Shown one piece after another: positions 16,125 through 26,373 of a stretch of DNA of 64,000 nt; position 1 is the stretch's first letter, and every line of letters starts with the position of its first letter. The translations under genes and the position numbers were made by a program. The stretch spans positions 69,088 to 133,087 of the forward strand of contig DDSP01000048.1 of the NCBI GenBank assembly GCA_002343445.1, given 5' to 3'. The stretch is from Chthonomonas sp. UBA2387. Lineage in GTDB: Bacteria; Armatimonadota; Fimbriimonadia; Fimbriimonadales; Fimbriimonadaceae. A model generated the notes under the pieces. That model saw only the letters and a list, made by a program, of their open reading frames with translations, did no database searches and was not told the origin of the DNA.

Positions 16125-17258
16125 TCAGGATCGGCGACGACGGATCGTCGCCACGGCCTCGGCGAGTCTCGACGCGGCTTCGACGGCATCCCGCTCGCTG
16201 TTCGAGGAACCAAACGAGAACCGCACCCCCTCGCCCGCCTCCTCGTCCGACCAGCCGCATGCGAGCAGCACGTGGCTCGGCTCGATGGCCCCCGACGAGC
16301 ACGCCGCGCCTGCGCTGGCCGAGACACCCAGCCGATCGAGCACGATCAGCAGCGACTCGGCGGAGACCCGTGGGATTCGGAAGTGGGTGTGGCCCGGCAG
16401 ACGTTGGATGCGCTCGGGCAGCGTCCAAACCAGATCGGGCACAAGGCGGGAGGCCTCGCTCCGAAACGCGTCGGCGATCCCGAGAACGTCGCCCCGTCGC
16501 GCGCCCAGAGCGGCGGCGAACCCGACGATGCCTCCAACATTCTCGGTGCCGCCGCGCATCTCGCGCTCTTGCCCGCCACCCCGAATCAGGGGGGCCACGC
16601 GCGTCCCTGCCTTGACCCGCAACGCACCGGTGCCTTTGGGGCCATCCAACTTGTGAGCCGACACCGTCAGGAGATCCGCTTGAAGCGCTTCGTCAAGGGG
16701 CAGGTGGCCGAACGTCTGCACGGCGTCGCAGTGCCAGAGCGCGCCGACACGCGCCACCGAAGAGGAAAGACGTTGCAGATCGGCGGTGACCGCACCAGTC
16801 TCGTTGTTGGCGTGCATGGCCGAGACCACCAGCACGTCGTCGCCCAGCAGGTCGCTCAGGTGATCGAGGTCGGGACGCGACCATTGATCGGTTTGCACCA
16901 TCTCGACGCGATAGCCCAGCCGCTCCAAGATCGGCTCGGTGTGCAGGACTGCGTGGTGTTCGGCGGCCGAGAACAAGATGCGGTTGCGTCGGGGGTCGGG
17001 GTTCGCCAGCGCCGTGCCAATGATGGCCAGATTGGCCGCCTCGGTGCCCCCCGAGGTGAACACGACTTCGCCGAACTCGCACCGCAGGGCACTGGACAGG
17101 GCGGCGCGAGCTTCGTCGAGGGCGTCTTTGGCTTCGCGCCCTTCGGCGTGAAGGCTGCTCGGGTTGCCGAACCCGCCCGCGAGCCACGGCTCCATGGCCT
17201 GCCGCGACTCGTCGCACAGGGGCGTCGTTGCAGCGTGGTCGGCGTAGATGCGCTCCAC
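16125..17258 (-). CDS. Cysteine desulfurase (NifS/IscS type)
   Basis: A PLP-dependent class V aminotransferase that removes sulfur from cysteine for Fe-S cluster or thio-cofactor synthesis. The N-terminus YADHAATTPL, FTSGGTEAANLA, the H-motif SAAEHHAVLH, CDAVQTFG, the PLP lysine K203 in SAHKLDGPKG and the persulfide cysteine C320 in SASAGAACSSG are all present. The long ACSSGAIEPSHVL loop points to the NifS/IscS group rather than SufS. The length of 377 residues is typical. It lies 4 bp downstream of the DUF1501 gene on the same strand, but a functional link is not obvious. Confidence 0.95.
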   Translation of the reverse strand: MERIYADHAATTPLCDESRQAMEPWLAGGFGNPSSLHAEGREAKDALDEARAALSSALRCEFGEVVFTSGGTEAANLAIIGTALANPDPRRNRILFSAAEHHAVLHTEPILERLGYRVEMVQTDQWSRPDLDHLSDLLGDDVLVVSAMHANNETGAVTADLQRLSSSVARVGALWHCDAVQTFGHLPLDEALQADLLTVSAHKLDGPKGTGALRVKAGTRVAPLIRGGGQEREMRGGTENVGGIVGFAAALGARRGDVLGIADAFRSEASRLVPDLVWTLPERIQRLPGHTHFRIPRVSAESLLIVLDRLGVSASAGAACSSGAIEPSHVLLACGWSDEEAGEGVRFSFGSSNSERDAVEAASRLAEAVATIRRRRS

Positions 17259-17262
17259 GGGG

Positions 17263-18714
17263 CTAAGCCAGCAACCCTTCGAGAACGTTGCCGTGCACGT
17301 CTGTCAGTCGGAAGTCGCGGCCCTGGAATCGGTACGTCAGCCGGGTGTGGTCAATGCCCATCTGATGCAGGATGGTTGCATTCAAGTCGTGCACATGGAC
17401 GGGATTCTCTGTGACGCGGTAGCCGAGGTCGTCGGTCTTGCCGTATGAGAGTCCCGGCTTGATGCCGCCCCCGGCCATCCAGATGCTGAACGCATGCGGG
17501 TGGTGATCGCGACCGAGGAACGTCGAGCCGTTGCGCGCCTCGTTCATCGGCGTTCTTCCGAATTCGCCCCCCCAGACGACCAGCGTCTCATCGAGCAGGC
17601 CGCGTTGCTTCAGGTCGAGCACCAGCGCAGTCGCGGCTTGGTCCACCTCCCGGCAGCGTTGGGGCAGCGATTTCATGATGTCGTCGCCCTCGCCCGTGCC
17701 GTGACTGTCCCAGCCTCGGTGATAAAGTTGTACGAATCGAACGCCACGTTCGACCAGTCGGCGGGCGAGCAGGCAGTTGTTGGCGAACGAGGGCTTGCCG
17801 GGCGACGTGCCGTAGAGTTCGTGTGTCTCGGCCGACTCCTTGGCGATGTCCATCAGGTCCGGCACGCTGGTCTGCATGCGGTACGCCATCTCGTAGGAGG
17901 AGATGCGCGTGTCGATTTCGGGGTCGCCGGCGGCCTGGAGTTTGGCGCGGTTGAGGTCTTGGATGGTGCGGATCGTGTCCAGCCGAGCCTCGGCGTCCAC
18001 GCCGGCAGGGTTGCCTACGAAAAGCACGGCATCGCCTCGGGAACGAAACTCGACGCCCTGATAGACCGTCGGCAGGAAGCCGCTCGACCACAGCGATTTG
18101 CCTCCGTCGGGGTTGTTCTGGCCCGAAACCAGGACGACGAACCCCGGCAGATCGTGGCACTCCGAACCCAGGCCGTACGTCAGCCAGCTTCCCATGCTCG
18201 GGCGGCCCGGCAACTGGAATCCGGTGTTCATGAACAACTGCGCGGGCGCATGGTTGAACTGGTCGGTCTGCATCGTGCGGATCACCGTGATGTCGTCGGC
18301 GATCTTGGGCAGGTGCGGCAGCAGTTCGGAGATCCACTGGCCGCTCTGGCCGTGCTGGGCGAACTTGTAGGGCGATGCCAGCAGCTTCGGCACGCCCTTG
18401 ATGAACGCGAACCGTTCGCCTCGCAGGTACTCCTCGGGACATTCCTGCCGGTCGTACTTGGTCAAGGTGGGCTTCGCATCGAACAGGTCGAGTTGGCTCG
18501 GCGCGCCCGCCATGAACAGGTAGATGATGGACTTGGCCCTCGGCGCAAAGTGGGGGGCCTTTGGCGCGAGCGGGTCCTTGCGGTCCTGCGCCCACCCCGA
18601 CTCCCGGAGCAGTGCCGATAGGGCCAGCGATCCGATTCCGTACCCCGCCGTTTTGAGCAGGCTGCGGCGCGTGATGGCTTGAAGGGCGGCTTGGTTGAGC
18701 AGCAGGTCGTCCAT
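17263..18714 (-). CDS. DUF1501 domain-containing Tat-exported protein
   Basis: The 483-residue protein carries a twin-arginine signal (TRRSLLKTAGYGIGSLALSALL) and the DUF1501 fold, which belongs to the alkaline-phosphatase/sulfatase-like superfamily: KSIIYLFMAGAPSQLDLFDAKP, RTMQTDQFNHAPAQLFMNTG, and the C-terminal VVWGGEFGRTP with GRDHHPHAFSIWMAGGG. Such proteins are exported and almost always encoded beside PSD1 proteins, as here: the start codon lies 2 nt after the PSD1 stop codon. The pair is characteristic of Planctomycetota and relatives; the substrate is unknown. Confidence 0.93.
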   Translation of the reverse strand: MDDLLLNQAALQAITRRSLLKTAGYGIGSLALSALLRESGWAQDRKDPLAPKAPHFAPRAKSIIYLFMAGAPSQLDLFDAKPTLTKYDRQECPEEYLRGERFAFIKGVPKLLASPYKFAQHGQSGQWISELLPHLPKIADDITVIRTMQTDQFNHAPAQLFMNTGFQLPGRPSMGSWLTYGLGSECHDLPGFVVLVSGQNNPDGGKSLWSSGFLPTVYQGVEFRSRGDAVLFVGNPAGVDAEARLDTIRTIQDLNRAKLQAAGDPEIDTRISSYEMAYRMQTSVPDLMDIAKESAETHELYGTSPGKPSFANNCLLARRLVERGVRFVQLYHRGWDSHGTGEGDDIMKSLPQRCREVDQAATALVLDLKQRGLLDETLVVWGGEFGRTPMNEARNGSTFLGRDHHPHAFSIWMAGGGIKPGLSYGKTDDLGYRVTENPVHVHDLNATILHQMGIDHTRLTYRFQGRDFRLTDVHGNVLEGLLA

Positions 18715-18716
18715 GT

Positions 18717-21032
18717 TCAGTCCTTGGTGATCGTTTCGTCGAGGTTGAGCAGCACGTTGGCGCCGAGGACGTATGCGGCGCTTTCGGCCAGCGAGGTGCT
18801 GTGCGGGAAGGGCTCGGCGCTGTCGGTGGCCTTCTTGGCGGCCTCGGCGTCCGCTTCGTAGGCTTTCATGCGGCGGGCGAACAGGCCGGCGACCTCCGAC
18901 AGTTCGGCGGCGGTGGGCTGGCGCGAGGTGCAACGCCGAAAGCCGTGGCGCAGACGAGATTCCACGGTCGTACCCCCTTCTGCGAGCATCGCCTTGGCCA
19001 AGGCGCGGGCATTCACCATCGCCGCCTCATCGTTCAGAAGGGCCAGCGCTTGCAGCGGGGTGTTGGTGTTGACGCGATTCACCGTACACGCTTCGCGGCT
19101 CACGGCGTCGAACGCCATGAACATCGGATAAGGTGCTGTTCTGCGCCAAAACGTATACAGACCTCTTCGGTAGCGGTCCTCGCCTTCGCTGATGCGCCAC
19201 TGGTCCCCGTTGTACGGCAGGTCCCAGATGCCTTCGGGTTGATAGGGCATGACGCTCGGCCCGCCCACCTTTCGGCTGAGCAAGCCTGAGGCGACCAGGC
19301 CCGCATCGCGAACCGATTCGGCGGGTAGCCGTTGTCGAGGGAACCACGAGAGCCACACGTTCTCGGGGTCGGCGGCTCGCTTCGCCGCCGATGCCGAGGA
19401 CGCCTGCCGGTAGGTCGCCGACGTGACGATCAGCCGCATCAGCCGCTTGATGCGCCAATCCCCGGCCATGAACTCGGTGGCCAGCCAATCGAGCAATTCG
19501 GGGTGGCTCGGCTTGGCCGCGCGCAGACCGAAGTCTTCGGGGGTCTCGACGATGGCTCGCCCGAAGATCTGTTGCCACATGCGGTTCACGAACACACGCG
19601 CCGTCAGGGGGTTGTCGTCGCTCACCAGCCATCGCGCCAAGCCCAGTCGGTTCGCGGGATCGCCGGGCGACATGGGTTGAAGGAACTTCGGCGTGCCCGC
19701 CACCACCATCTTGTCGGGCAGCAGGTAGGTGCCCTTCAGACGGATGGGCGTGGCGGGGGGATACTGCCCGGGACGCTCGCGCAGGATCATGGTCGTGGGC
19801 GGAGCGAGCGCGGCGGCTTGATCTCGGACGGCCTTGAGGGCGGCTTCGGCGGCCTTATAGACCTCGTCGTCGCGTTTGAGCTTGGCCAGCGACGCTTCGA
19901 GTTCGGCGATGCGTCGGTCCAGTTCGGCTTTGCGTGCGGATGCCTCGGGGTCCATCGAGAGGTCCGGCTCGTCGGACGTCTCGAAGAACGCCAACATCTT
20001 GTAGAACTCGTCGATCGAGACGGGATCGTACTTGTGGTCGTGGCACTGGGCGCACGCCAGCGTCGAGGCCAGCCAAACCGTGCCTGTGGTCCCGACTCGG
20101 TCCACGAGCGTCAGCCACCGCTGTTCGCCTTGGTCCACGCCGCCTTCCCGGTTGGTCATCGTGTTGCGATGGAATCCGGTGGCGACGAGCTGATCGCGCG
20201 AAGGGTTCGGCAGCAGGTCGCCAGCGATCTGCTCGATGGTGAACCGATCGAACGGCATGTCTTGGTTGAAGGCCCGGATCACCCAGTCGCGGTAGGGCCA
20301 GATCGTGCGGCGGAAATCGGCTTCGTAGCCGTCGGTGTCGGCGTAGCGGGCGAGGTCGAGCCAGTGCTGCGCCATCTTCTCGCCGTAGTGGGGTGACTCG
20401 AGCAGCCGATCCACGAGCCGTTCGTAAGCGTCCGGTCGTTTGTCGGCGAGCAAGGTTTCCAGTTCGCGAAGGGTCGGCGGCAGGCCCACGAGGTCGAGAT
20501 ACACACGCCGGCAGAGCGCGGCGCGGTCGGCCTCGGGGTTGGGGTTCAGGCCTCGATCGTCCAGAGCACGCGCGACGAACCGGTCGATGGCGTTTCTGGC
20601 CCATCCCGCGCCCGCGTTGGGGGGTGCGGGGCGCGTCGGCGCCTGGTACGCCCAGTGCTTGGCCGGTTTGGCTCCCTCCGTCTTGGCGCCGGCGCGGATC
20701 CACGCTTCGATCGCGGCGATTTCGGCGGGTTTGAGCGGTGCGAAGCCCATCGGCATGCGCGGCTTGCCGTCGAGGCCCTTGATGCGGCGGACGAGTTCGC
20801 TCTTCAAGGGGTCGCCCGGGACGACCGATTGCGCGATGCCTTCGGGCGTGTCGAGCCTGAGGTCGCCGAGTTGGACGTCTGCGCCATGGCACGACCAGCA
20901 CGAGGCGCGCAGGATGGGCTCGATGTCGCGCACGTAGTCGGGGGGCGTTGCCGCCGCCTGTTGCCATGTGGTCGCCGCCAGCACCCAAGGTGCCGCCACC
21001 GCCGCGCCGATCGCCGCCTGTCGAAGCTTCAT
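18717..21032 (-). CDS. PSD1 protein (planctomycete-type cytochrome c, DUF1549, DUF1553)
   Basis: The 771-residue exported protein starts MKLRQAAIG with a signal peptide of about 28 residues. A short planctomycete-type cytochrome c domain follows with the haem motif CWSCH, RLDTPEG and RMPMGFAPLKPAEIAAIEAWI. DUF1549 contains the second CxxCH (CAQCHDHKYDP) and the ARYADTDGYEAD segment. DUF1553 follows with ARVFVNRMWQQIFGRAIVETPEDFG, TSATYRQ and SREACTVNRVNTNTPLQALALLND. A predicted coiled coil lies near residues 395-440. Together with the downstream DUF1501 gene it forms the usual two-gene operon. A role in polysaccharide or sulfatide breakdown is often suggested but not shown. Confidence 0.93.
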   Translation of the reverse strand: MKLRQAAIGAAVAAPWVLAATTWQQAAATPPDYVRDIEPILRASCWSCHGADVQLGDLRLDTPEGIAQSVVPGDPLKSELVRRIKGLDGKPRMPMGFAPLKPAEIAAIEAWIRAGAKTEGAKPAKHWAYQAPTRPAPPNAGAGWARNAIDRFVARALDDRGLNPNPEADRAALCRRVYLDLVGLPPTLRELETLLADKRPDAYERLVDRLLESPHYGEKMAQHWLDLARYADTDGYEADFRRTIWPYRDWVIRAFNQDMPFDRFTIEQIAGDLLPNPSRDQLVATGFHRNTMTNREGGVDQGEQRWLTLVDRVGTTGTVWLASTLACAQCHDHKYDPVSIDEFYKMLAFFETSDEPDLSMDPEASARKAELDRRIAELEASLAKLKRDDEVYKAAEAALKAVRDQAAALAPPTTMILRERPGQYPPATPIRLKGTYLLPDKMVVAGTPKFLQPMSPGDPANRLGLARWLVSDDNPLTARVFVNRMWQQIFGRAIVETPEDFGLRAAKPSHPELLDWLATEFMAGDWRIKRLMRLIVTSATYRQASSASAAKRAADPENVWLSWFPRQRLPAESVRDAGLVASGLLSRKVGGPSVMPYQPEGIWDLPYNGDQWRISEGEDRYRRGLYTFWRRTAPYPMFMAFDAVSREACTVNRVNTNTPLQALALLNDEAAMVNARALAKAMLAEGGTTVESRLRHGFRRCTSRQPTAAELSEVAGLFARRMKAYEADAEAAKKATDSAEPFPHSTSLAESAAYVLGANVLLNLDETITKD

Positions 21033-21217
21033 CGCCGTCCCCATTCTAGCCTGCCTGGGGAACTTTTCAGGCCGGATCGGATTCTGAACACACAGTGGCG
21101 AAGCGGTCGAATACAACCCCCGCCGATGAAAAGTTCCGGAAAATGTTGGAATTCCCGGTGAAGTTGGCGTAGACTGTTTTAGCTATTTGAATTCCTTTCG
21201 GAGGTCCTAGCACAATC

Positions 21218-22174
21218 TTGAAACGCAGAGCCTTTACACTCATCGAGCTCCTCGTCGTTATCGCGATCATCGCGATTCTGGCGGCCATGCTCTTCCCGGT
21301 CTACGCGCAAGCGAAGGAATCGGCGAAGAAGACGACGGCCCTCAGCAACTACAAGCAGACCGGCACCGGCATCCTGCTCTACACGGCCGACAATGACGAC
21401 AGCTTCCCGCTGGCGTTCGGCACGGACGGCGCGACCGGTCAGGCGCGCTGGAACTTCTGGCACCGCGTTCCCGCGGGCTGGCAGGCCAACGGCATCCACA
21501 ACGTGGAGCCGCGACGCAGCGAAGACGCCCAGATGTGGGCCGCTTCGACGATCCCCTACCTGAAGAGCCTTGAAATCGCTTCTCAGACGGGCGTCAGCAA
21601 GTACCGCCTCGCCACCGACTACACGCTGGCAACGACCGCGACGGCCTCCGTCGGTATGTCCATGAACGGCATGCTGCACGGTTGGGGCGTGACGGCTGTC
21701 AACCAGCCGTCGAAGCTTCCGCTCCTCTGGGCGGGCATGTTCAAGCAGAACATGGACGGCTTCGCGATCACGAGCCCGCAGCTGTGGTGCACGGCCGCCG
21801 GTCCCTGCCGGTTCAACCCGAGCGGTTCGCCGGTCGCCGGTGGTCCGACGGACTACGGCTACGTCTGGTGGGGCTTCGCCAACGGATTCACCACGTGGGT
21901 CTATGGCCGAGGCATGCACTTCGTCGCGACGGACACGTCTGCGAAGTTCCGCAACATCAACGCCCCCGAATGGAGCACCGCCAAGGTCATGACCAATGAC
22001 CACGCTTGGTCGGCGTTCGAAGACGGTCGGGGCGGCGCGGGCGTCCCCTACTGGATGACGGACTGCGTCCAGCCGGGCGGCACGAAGAACGGGACGATCT
22101 TCTACCCGGGCTTCTTCCGACCGGACTCGGAGTTCAACTACACCGAGGTTCAGTGCGACATCGGCAACGGCTAA
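21218..22174 (+). CDS. Prepilin-like surface protein (DUF1559-like)
   Basis: The 318-residue protein begins KRRAFTLIELLVVIAIIAIL, the type IV prepilin cleavage and methylation motif (cleavage before FTLIE), followed by AAMLFPVYAQAKESAKKT, the linker commonly seen in Armatimonadota pseudopilins. The rest is a globular exported domain with Trp/Gly-rich segments (YGYVWWGFANGFTTWVYGRG). The start codon is TTG at 21218, preceded by GGAGG at 21200-21204. It probably assembles at the surface through a type II secretion or type IV pilus-like machine. A -10-like TAGACT lies at 21170, and a terminator follows at 22198. Confidence 0.85.
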   Translation: MKRRAFTLIELLVVIAIIAILAAMLFPVYAQAKESAKKTTALSNYKQTGTGILLYTADNDDSFPLAFGTDGATGQARWNFWHRVPAGWQANGIHNVEPRRSEDAQMWAASTIPYLKSLEIASQTGVSKYRLATDYTLATTATASVGMSMNGMLHGWGVTAVNQPSKLPLLWAGMFKQNMDGFAITSPQLWCTAAGPCRFNPSGSPVAGGPTDYGYVWWGFANGFTTWVYGRGMHFVATDTSAKFRNINAPEWSTAKVMTNDHAWSAFEDGRGGAGVPYWMTDCVQPGGTKNGTIFYPGFFRPDSEFNYTEVQCDIGNG

Positions 22175-22197
22175 TCCCGTTGGCGTGACGCGAGACA

Positions 22198-22230
22198 AGT
22201 CTTGCCTCCCCAACGGGGGGCAAGACTTTC
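22198..22230 (+). terminator. Rho-independent terminator after the prepilin-like gene
   Basis: A perfect 9-bp stem (AGTCTTGCC with GGCAAGACT) closes a GC-rich 12-nt loop and is followed by TTTCTC. It ends the transcript of the prepilin-like gene and separates it from the twin lipoprotein genes. Confidence 0.8.
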
Positions 22231-22234
22231 TCAT

Positions 22235-22239
22235 GGAGG
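22235..22239 (+). promoter_or_regulatory. Ribosome binding site that fixes the first small lipoprotein start
   Basis: GGAGG lies 4 nt before the ATG at 22244, just beyond the terminator stem, so an in-frame ATG at 22202 inside the terminator hairpin is not the start. Confidence 0.6.
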
Positions 22240-22243
22240 CGAA

Positions 22244-22420
22244 ATGAGAACATCCATCTTGACCCTGATCCTGCTACTGGCCGTCGTCTTTTCCGCGCTC
22301 GGATGCCGGGATGGCGAAGGCACCGTCAACATGACCGAAGAAGACAAGGCAGCGTCTGCCAACGTGCAGAAACAAGGCGGCACCGCCGCGCCGATGCCCA
22401 CCGAGGGCGTCGACAACTAA
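22244..22420 (+). CDS. Small lipoprotein A (58 residues), tandem paralogue
   Basis: A 58-residue protein: hydrophobic signal MRTSILTLILLLAVVFSA, lipobox ALGC, then a short mature chain of about 38 residues (RDGEGTVNMTEEDKAASANV...) ending APMPTEGVDN. It is the first of two adjacent genes of identical length with matching ends (the second ends APMPVDGIDN). A ribosome site is present. I do not recognise the family; a structural or regulatory envelope lipoprotein is likely from the signal alone. Confidence 0.75.
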   Translation: MRTSILTLILLLAVVFSALGCRDGEGTVNMTEEDKAASANVQKQGGTAAPMPTEGVDN

Positions 22421-22434
22421 GAGAGGTTTCCCCC

Positions 22435-22611
22435 ATGCGATCCATTCTTACCTTGCTCGTTCTCGTCTTTGGGCTTTTGGTCGTCCTCGCGGGCTGCGGC
22501 GAGCCGCCGCCCAAGACGCTTGAGATCACTCAGGCCGACAAGGATGCCATGAAGAACGTGAAGGGTGGCGGCCGGCCCGCGCCGATGCCCGTGGATGGCA
22601 TCGACAACTGA
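22435..22611 (+). CDS. Small lipoprotein B (58 residues), tandem paralogue
   Basis: A second 58-residue lipoprotein 14 bp downstream of the first: MRSILTLLVLVFGLLVVL signal, lipobox LAGC, then GEPPPKTLEITQADKDAMKNV and the C-terminus APMPVDGIDN. Shared features with the upstream gene are the MR-SILTL start, an acidic T-x-x-DK-A helix, a Gly run and the APMP-x-x-G-x-DN tail. A strong bidirectional terminator follows. The function is unknown; gene duplication is the simplest explanation of the pair. Confidence 0.75.
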   Translation: MRSILTLLVLVFGLLVVLAGCGEPPPKTLEITQADKDAMKNVKGGGRPAPMPVDGIDN

Positions 22612-22639
22612 CCTGTCGCTTCTGATCGGTCCACCCAAG

Positions 22640-22679
22640 GAACTCCGCCTCTCCCCCGGGAGGCGGAGTTCGTTCTTTT
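22640..22679. terminator. Strong bidirectional terminator
   Basis: A 12-bp perfect stem (GAACTCCGCCTC with GAGGCGGAGTTC) closes an 8-nt loop and is followed by GTTCTTTT. It lies between the lipoprotein pair and the convergent phosphofructokinase gene. Confidence 0.85.
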
Positions 22680-22704
22680 GTGGGGGCGCGGATTTTATTG
22701 GGCC

Positions 22705-24948
22705 TCAGGCTTGCCGTTGATTGCCGGGACCGGGTTTGGCCAGCATGTTGGCCGTGTCGCGCAGCCCCATCCACCACTGTTTCTTGGGGCGCTGGTTCTT
22801 GACGTCGTAGTCGCGCAGGGCGTCGGCGAGGTCGCTGATGCGCGTGGCGTCGCCCTCGATGCCGACGCAGGCCGCTCCGGCCTCCCCTGCCAGAGCCTGC
22901 TCTTCGAGCCATCCGATGCATCGCAGCGAGAACTTGGTGGCCAAGATGCGGTCGAACGGGCTAGGGTCGCCACCCTGCTGCAGGTGGCCCAGCACCGACA
23001 TGCGGACTTCGTACAACTCTCCACCCTCGGCCTCGAACAAATCCGCCATGAACTGCGTGGTGTACAGGGGGTGGGCCTTCTCGCCCCGCACCATCACGCC
23101 CAGCCGCTTGCCATGCGCGAACCCTTCGTTCAGCAGGTCCACGTCGCGGTGCAGGTCGTTGAGCGTGACGCCCTCCTCGGGCAGGTAGGCGCGCTCGGCA
23201 CCCGTCGCGATCATGCTCATCAGAGTCAGATAGCCGCACGTGTTGCCCATGACCTCGACCACAAAGCACCGCCGCGAAGCCACCGCCGACTGCTTGATCT
23301 TGTTCACGGCGTCCACGATGTTGTTGAGCGCCGTGTCCGAGCCGACCGCCCACTCGCTGCCCGGCAGGTTGTTGTTGATGGAGGCCGGAAGGCAGATGAT
23401 GGGTAAGTTGAAGGCAGGATAGTTGTCTCTTTCCTTCACCAGTTGAAGCACGGTCGAGTAGCCCGCCCAGCCGCCGATGACCAGCAGCGCGTCAATGCCC
23501 TTCGACTCGATGGTGCGCGCCATCGCATAGAAGTCCTTGCCCACCGGGGCCTTGCGGTTCGTGCCCAGGTCCGCGCCTCCGCGAGACGCCCAATGGTCCA
23601 CGTCCATCCAAGCAAACTCGCGCATATCGTCGTGGATGAGCCCTTGGAAACTGTGGTGGACGCCGAGCATGGTATGTCCCCGATCCAGACCCAGCCGAAC
23701 CGCCGCACGAACGGCGGTATTCATCCCCGGCGCAGGCGCGGAGGCGTTCATCACCGCGATCTTCAGCCGCCGCCGCTCTTCGGAGGGTTTGTGCGGCGAG
23801 GCGCGCACCAGCGTGCGCAGCGTCTGGAAATCCTCCTGGAACGCCTTGCCCCGCAGATCGAGCGCCCGGTCGAAGTCGAGCGCCGCGATGGCCTCGTTCA
23901 CCTCGCGGGTCTTCTTCACGCATTCCATGAGCGGCCGCTTGGTCACTCGGTTGGCGTCCATTCCGATGAGCTGCGGTGTCGAGTCGCGCCCCGCCTTGAG
24001 TACTTCTTCCACCGCGGCCACGCCGACGAGCGTGCTCATCAGCCGGTCGTACGCACTGGGCGCCCCGCCCCGTTGCACGTGGCCCAAAATGGTCAGCCGC
24101 ACCTCTTCGTTCAAGTGGTCCGAGATCACCTGGCGCACGTAGGAGGCCGCGATGCGGTGGCCGTAGCGGTCCACGGCACCTTCGGCAATGATGACGATGC
24201 TGTCGCGCCGGCCCGCTTTGCGCCCGCTGCTCAGCACTTCGCACATCTTGGCTTCCCAGTTCTCGACGTCGGGCGGGCTCTCGGGGATGAGCACCCAATC
24301 GGCCCCGGTGGCCAAGGCGCTCATCAGGGCCAAGTAGCCCGAGTTGCGGCCCATCACTTCGACGACGAACGCGCGTTGGTGGCTGGCGGCGGTGCTGCTG
24401 ATGCAGTCCACGGCCGAGACGATGCGGTGCAAGGCGCTGTCTGCCCCGATCGTGGTGTCCGTGCCCCACATGTCGTTGTCGATCGAGCCGACGAGCCCGA
24501 CGATGAGGAGATGGGGGTGCGAGGCCGCCTGCTCGGGCGTCAGCTCGCCCTGCGCCACCAGAGCGGCCAAAGCGTCGTTCCATTCGGCGCGCAGCGTGTC
24601 CGCACCCGTGAGGCTGCCATCGCCGCCGATGACCACCAAGGCTTGGATGTTGTTTTGGACCAGGTGCTTGACCGCGACCATACGGCCTTGCGGTGTGCGG
24701 AACTCGGCGCTTCGCGCCGTACCGATAGCCGTTCCACCCGCCTGCAGGATGCCTCCGACGTCGCTCCATTCCAGCGGGTGGATTTGGTCGCCGCCACGGA
24801 TGAGGCCCTCGTAGCCTTCGCGGATCGCGAACACCCTTGCGCCCCGGTCCAAGCCCGCACGCACTACGGCACGCAACGCGGCGTTCATGCCTTGGGCGTC
24901 GCCCCCGCTTGTGAGGACGCCGATATTCTTCACGGCACCTGGAATCAT
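22705..24948 (-). CDS. Tandem-fused 6-phosphofructokinase (eukaryote-like, active N-half, degenerate C-half)
   Basis: The 747-residue protein contains two complete PFK-A domains. The N-half (about 1-375) keeps GVLTSGGDAQGMNAA, the ATP-type GGDGS, the catalytic GSIDNDM and MGRNSGY. The C-half (about 395-747) keeps the fold (NASAPAPGMNTAVR, MGNTCGY) but has GGWAGY in place of GGDGS and PASINNNLPG in place of TIDND, so the catalytic Asp is lost. This active/regulatory division, and wording such as SDTALN and APAxGMN, resembles eukaryotic PFK-1. It should phosphorylate fructose-6-phosphate with ATP in glycolysis, possibly with allosteric control by the C-half. The next gene on the same strand is a second PFK. 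Confidence 0.92.
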   Translation of the reverse strand: MIPGAVKNIGVLTSGGDAQGMNAALRAVVRAGLDRGARVFAIREGYEGLIRGGDQIHPLEWSDVGGILQAGGTAIGTARSAEFRTPQGRMVAVKHLVQNNIQALVVIGGDGSLTGADTLRAEWNDALAALVAQGELTPEQAASHPHLLIVGLVGSIDNDMWGTDTTIGADSALHRIVSAVDCISSTAASHQRAFVVEVMGRNSGYLALMSALATGADWVLIPESPPDVENWEAKMCEVLSSGRKAGRRDSIVIIAEGAVDRYGHRIAASYVRQVISDHLNEEVRLTILGHVQRGGAPSAYDRLMSTLVGVAAVEEVLKAGRDSTPQLIGMDANRVTKRPLMECVKKTREVNEAIAALDFDRALDLRGKAFQEDFQTLRTLVRASPHKPSEERRRLKIAVMNASAPAPGMNTAVRAAVRLGLDRGHTMLGVHHSFQGLIHDDMREFAWMDVDHWASRGGADLGTNRKAPVGKDFYAMARTIESKGIDALLVIGGWAGYSTVLQLVKERDNYPAFNLPIICLPASINNNLPGSEWAVGSDTALNNIVDAVNKIKQSAVASRRCFVVEVMGNTCGYLTLMSMIATGAERAYLPEEGVTLNDLHRDVDLLNEGFAHGKRLGVMVRGEKAHPLYTTQFMADLFEAEGGELYEVRMSVLGHLQQGGDPSPFDRILATKFSLRCIGWLEEQALAGEAGAACVGIEGDATRISDLADALRDYDVKNQRPKKQWWMGLRDTANMLAKPGPGNQRQA

Positions 24949-24979
24949 CCTGGTGATTCTATCGGGACGAACGCGCCGA

Positions 24980-26140
<1,161 letters not shown>

Positions 26141-26345
26141 GGTTGCTTGCCTCTGAGGAGCGACCGGCGACGTTGGCGGCCTAGAACTGACTCTTCAACC
26201 GATTATAGACGCCTCGGGCCGTCGCCCGACGGACCTGGTCGCATCGAACGCAGTCCAGAGCCCGCAGCGGTTCCAGCACATGCACTCGCAGCGTCAAACG
26301 GTCGAGGCTCGCCGACTCGCCCGACTCGATCGAACAGGGTCATGC

Positions 26346-26351
26346 TATCAT
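26346..26351 (+). promoter_or_regulatory. Candidate -10 box of the accessory operon
   Basis: TATCAT ends 22 nt before the ATG at 26374, in the 233-bp gap divergent from the PFK genes. No other structure is seen in that gap. Confidence 0.4.
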
Positions 26352-26373
26352 AGGGGTTGAGTGACCGCAAGCA

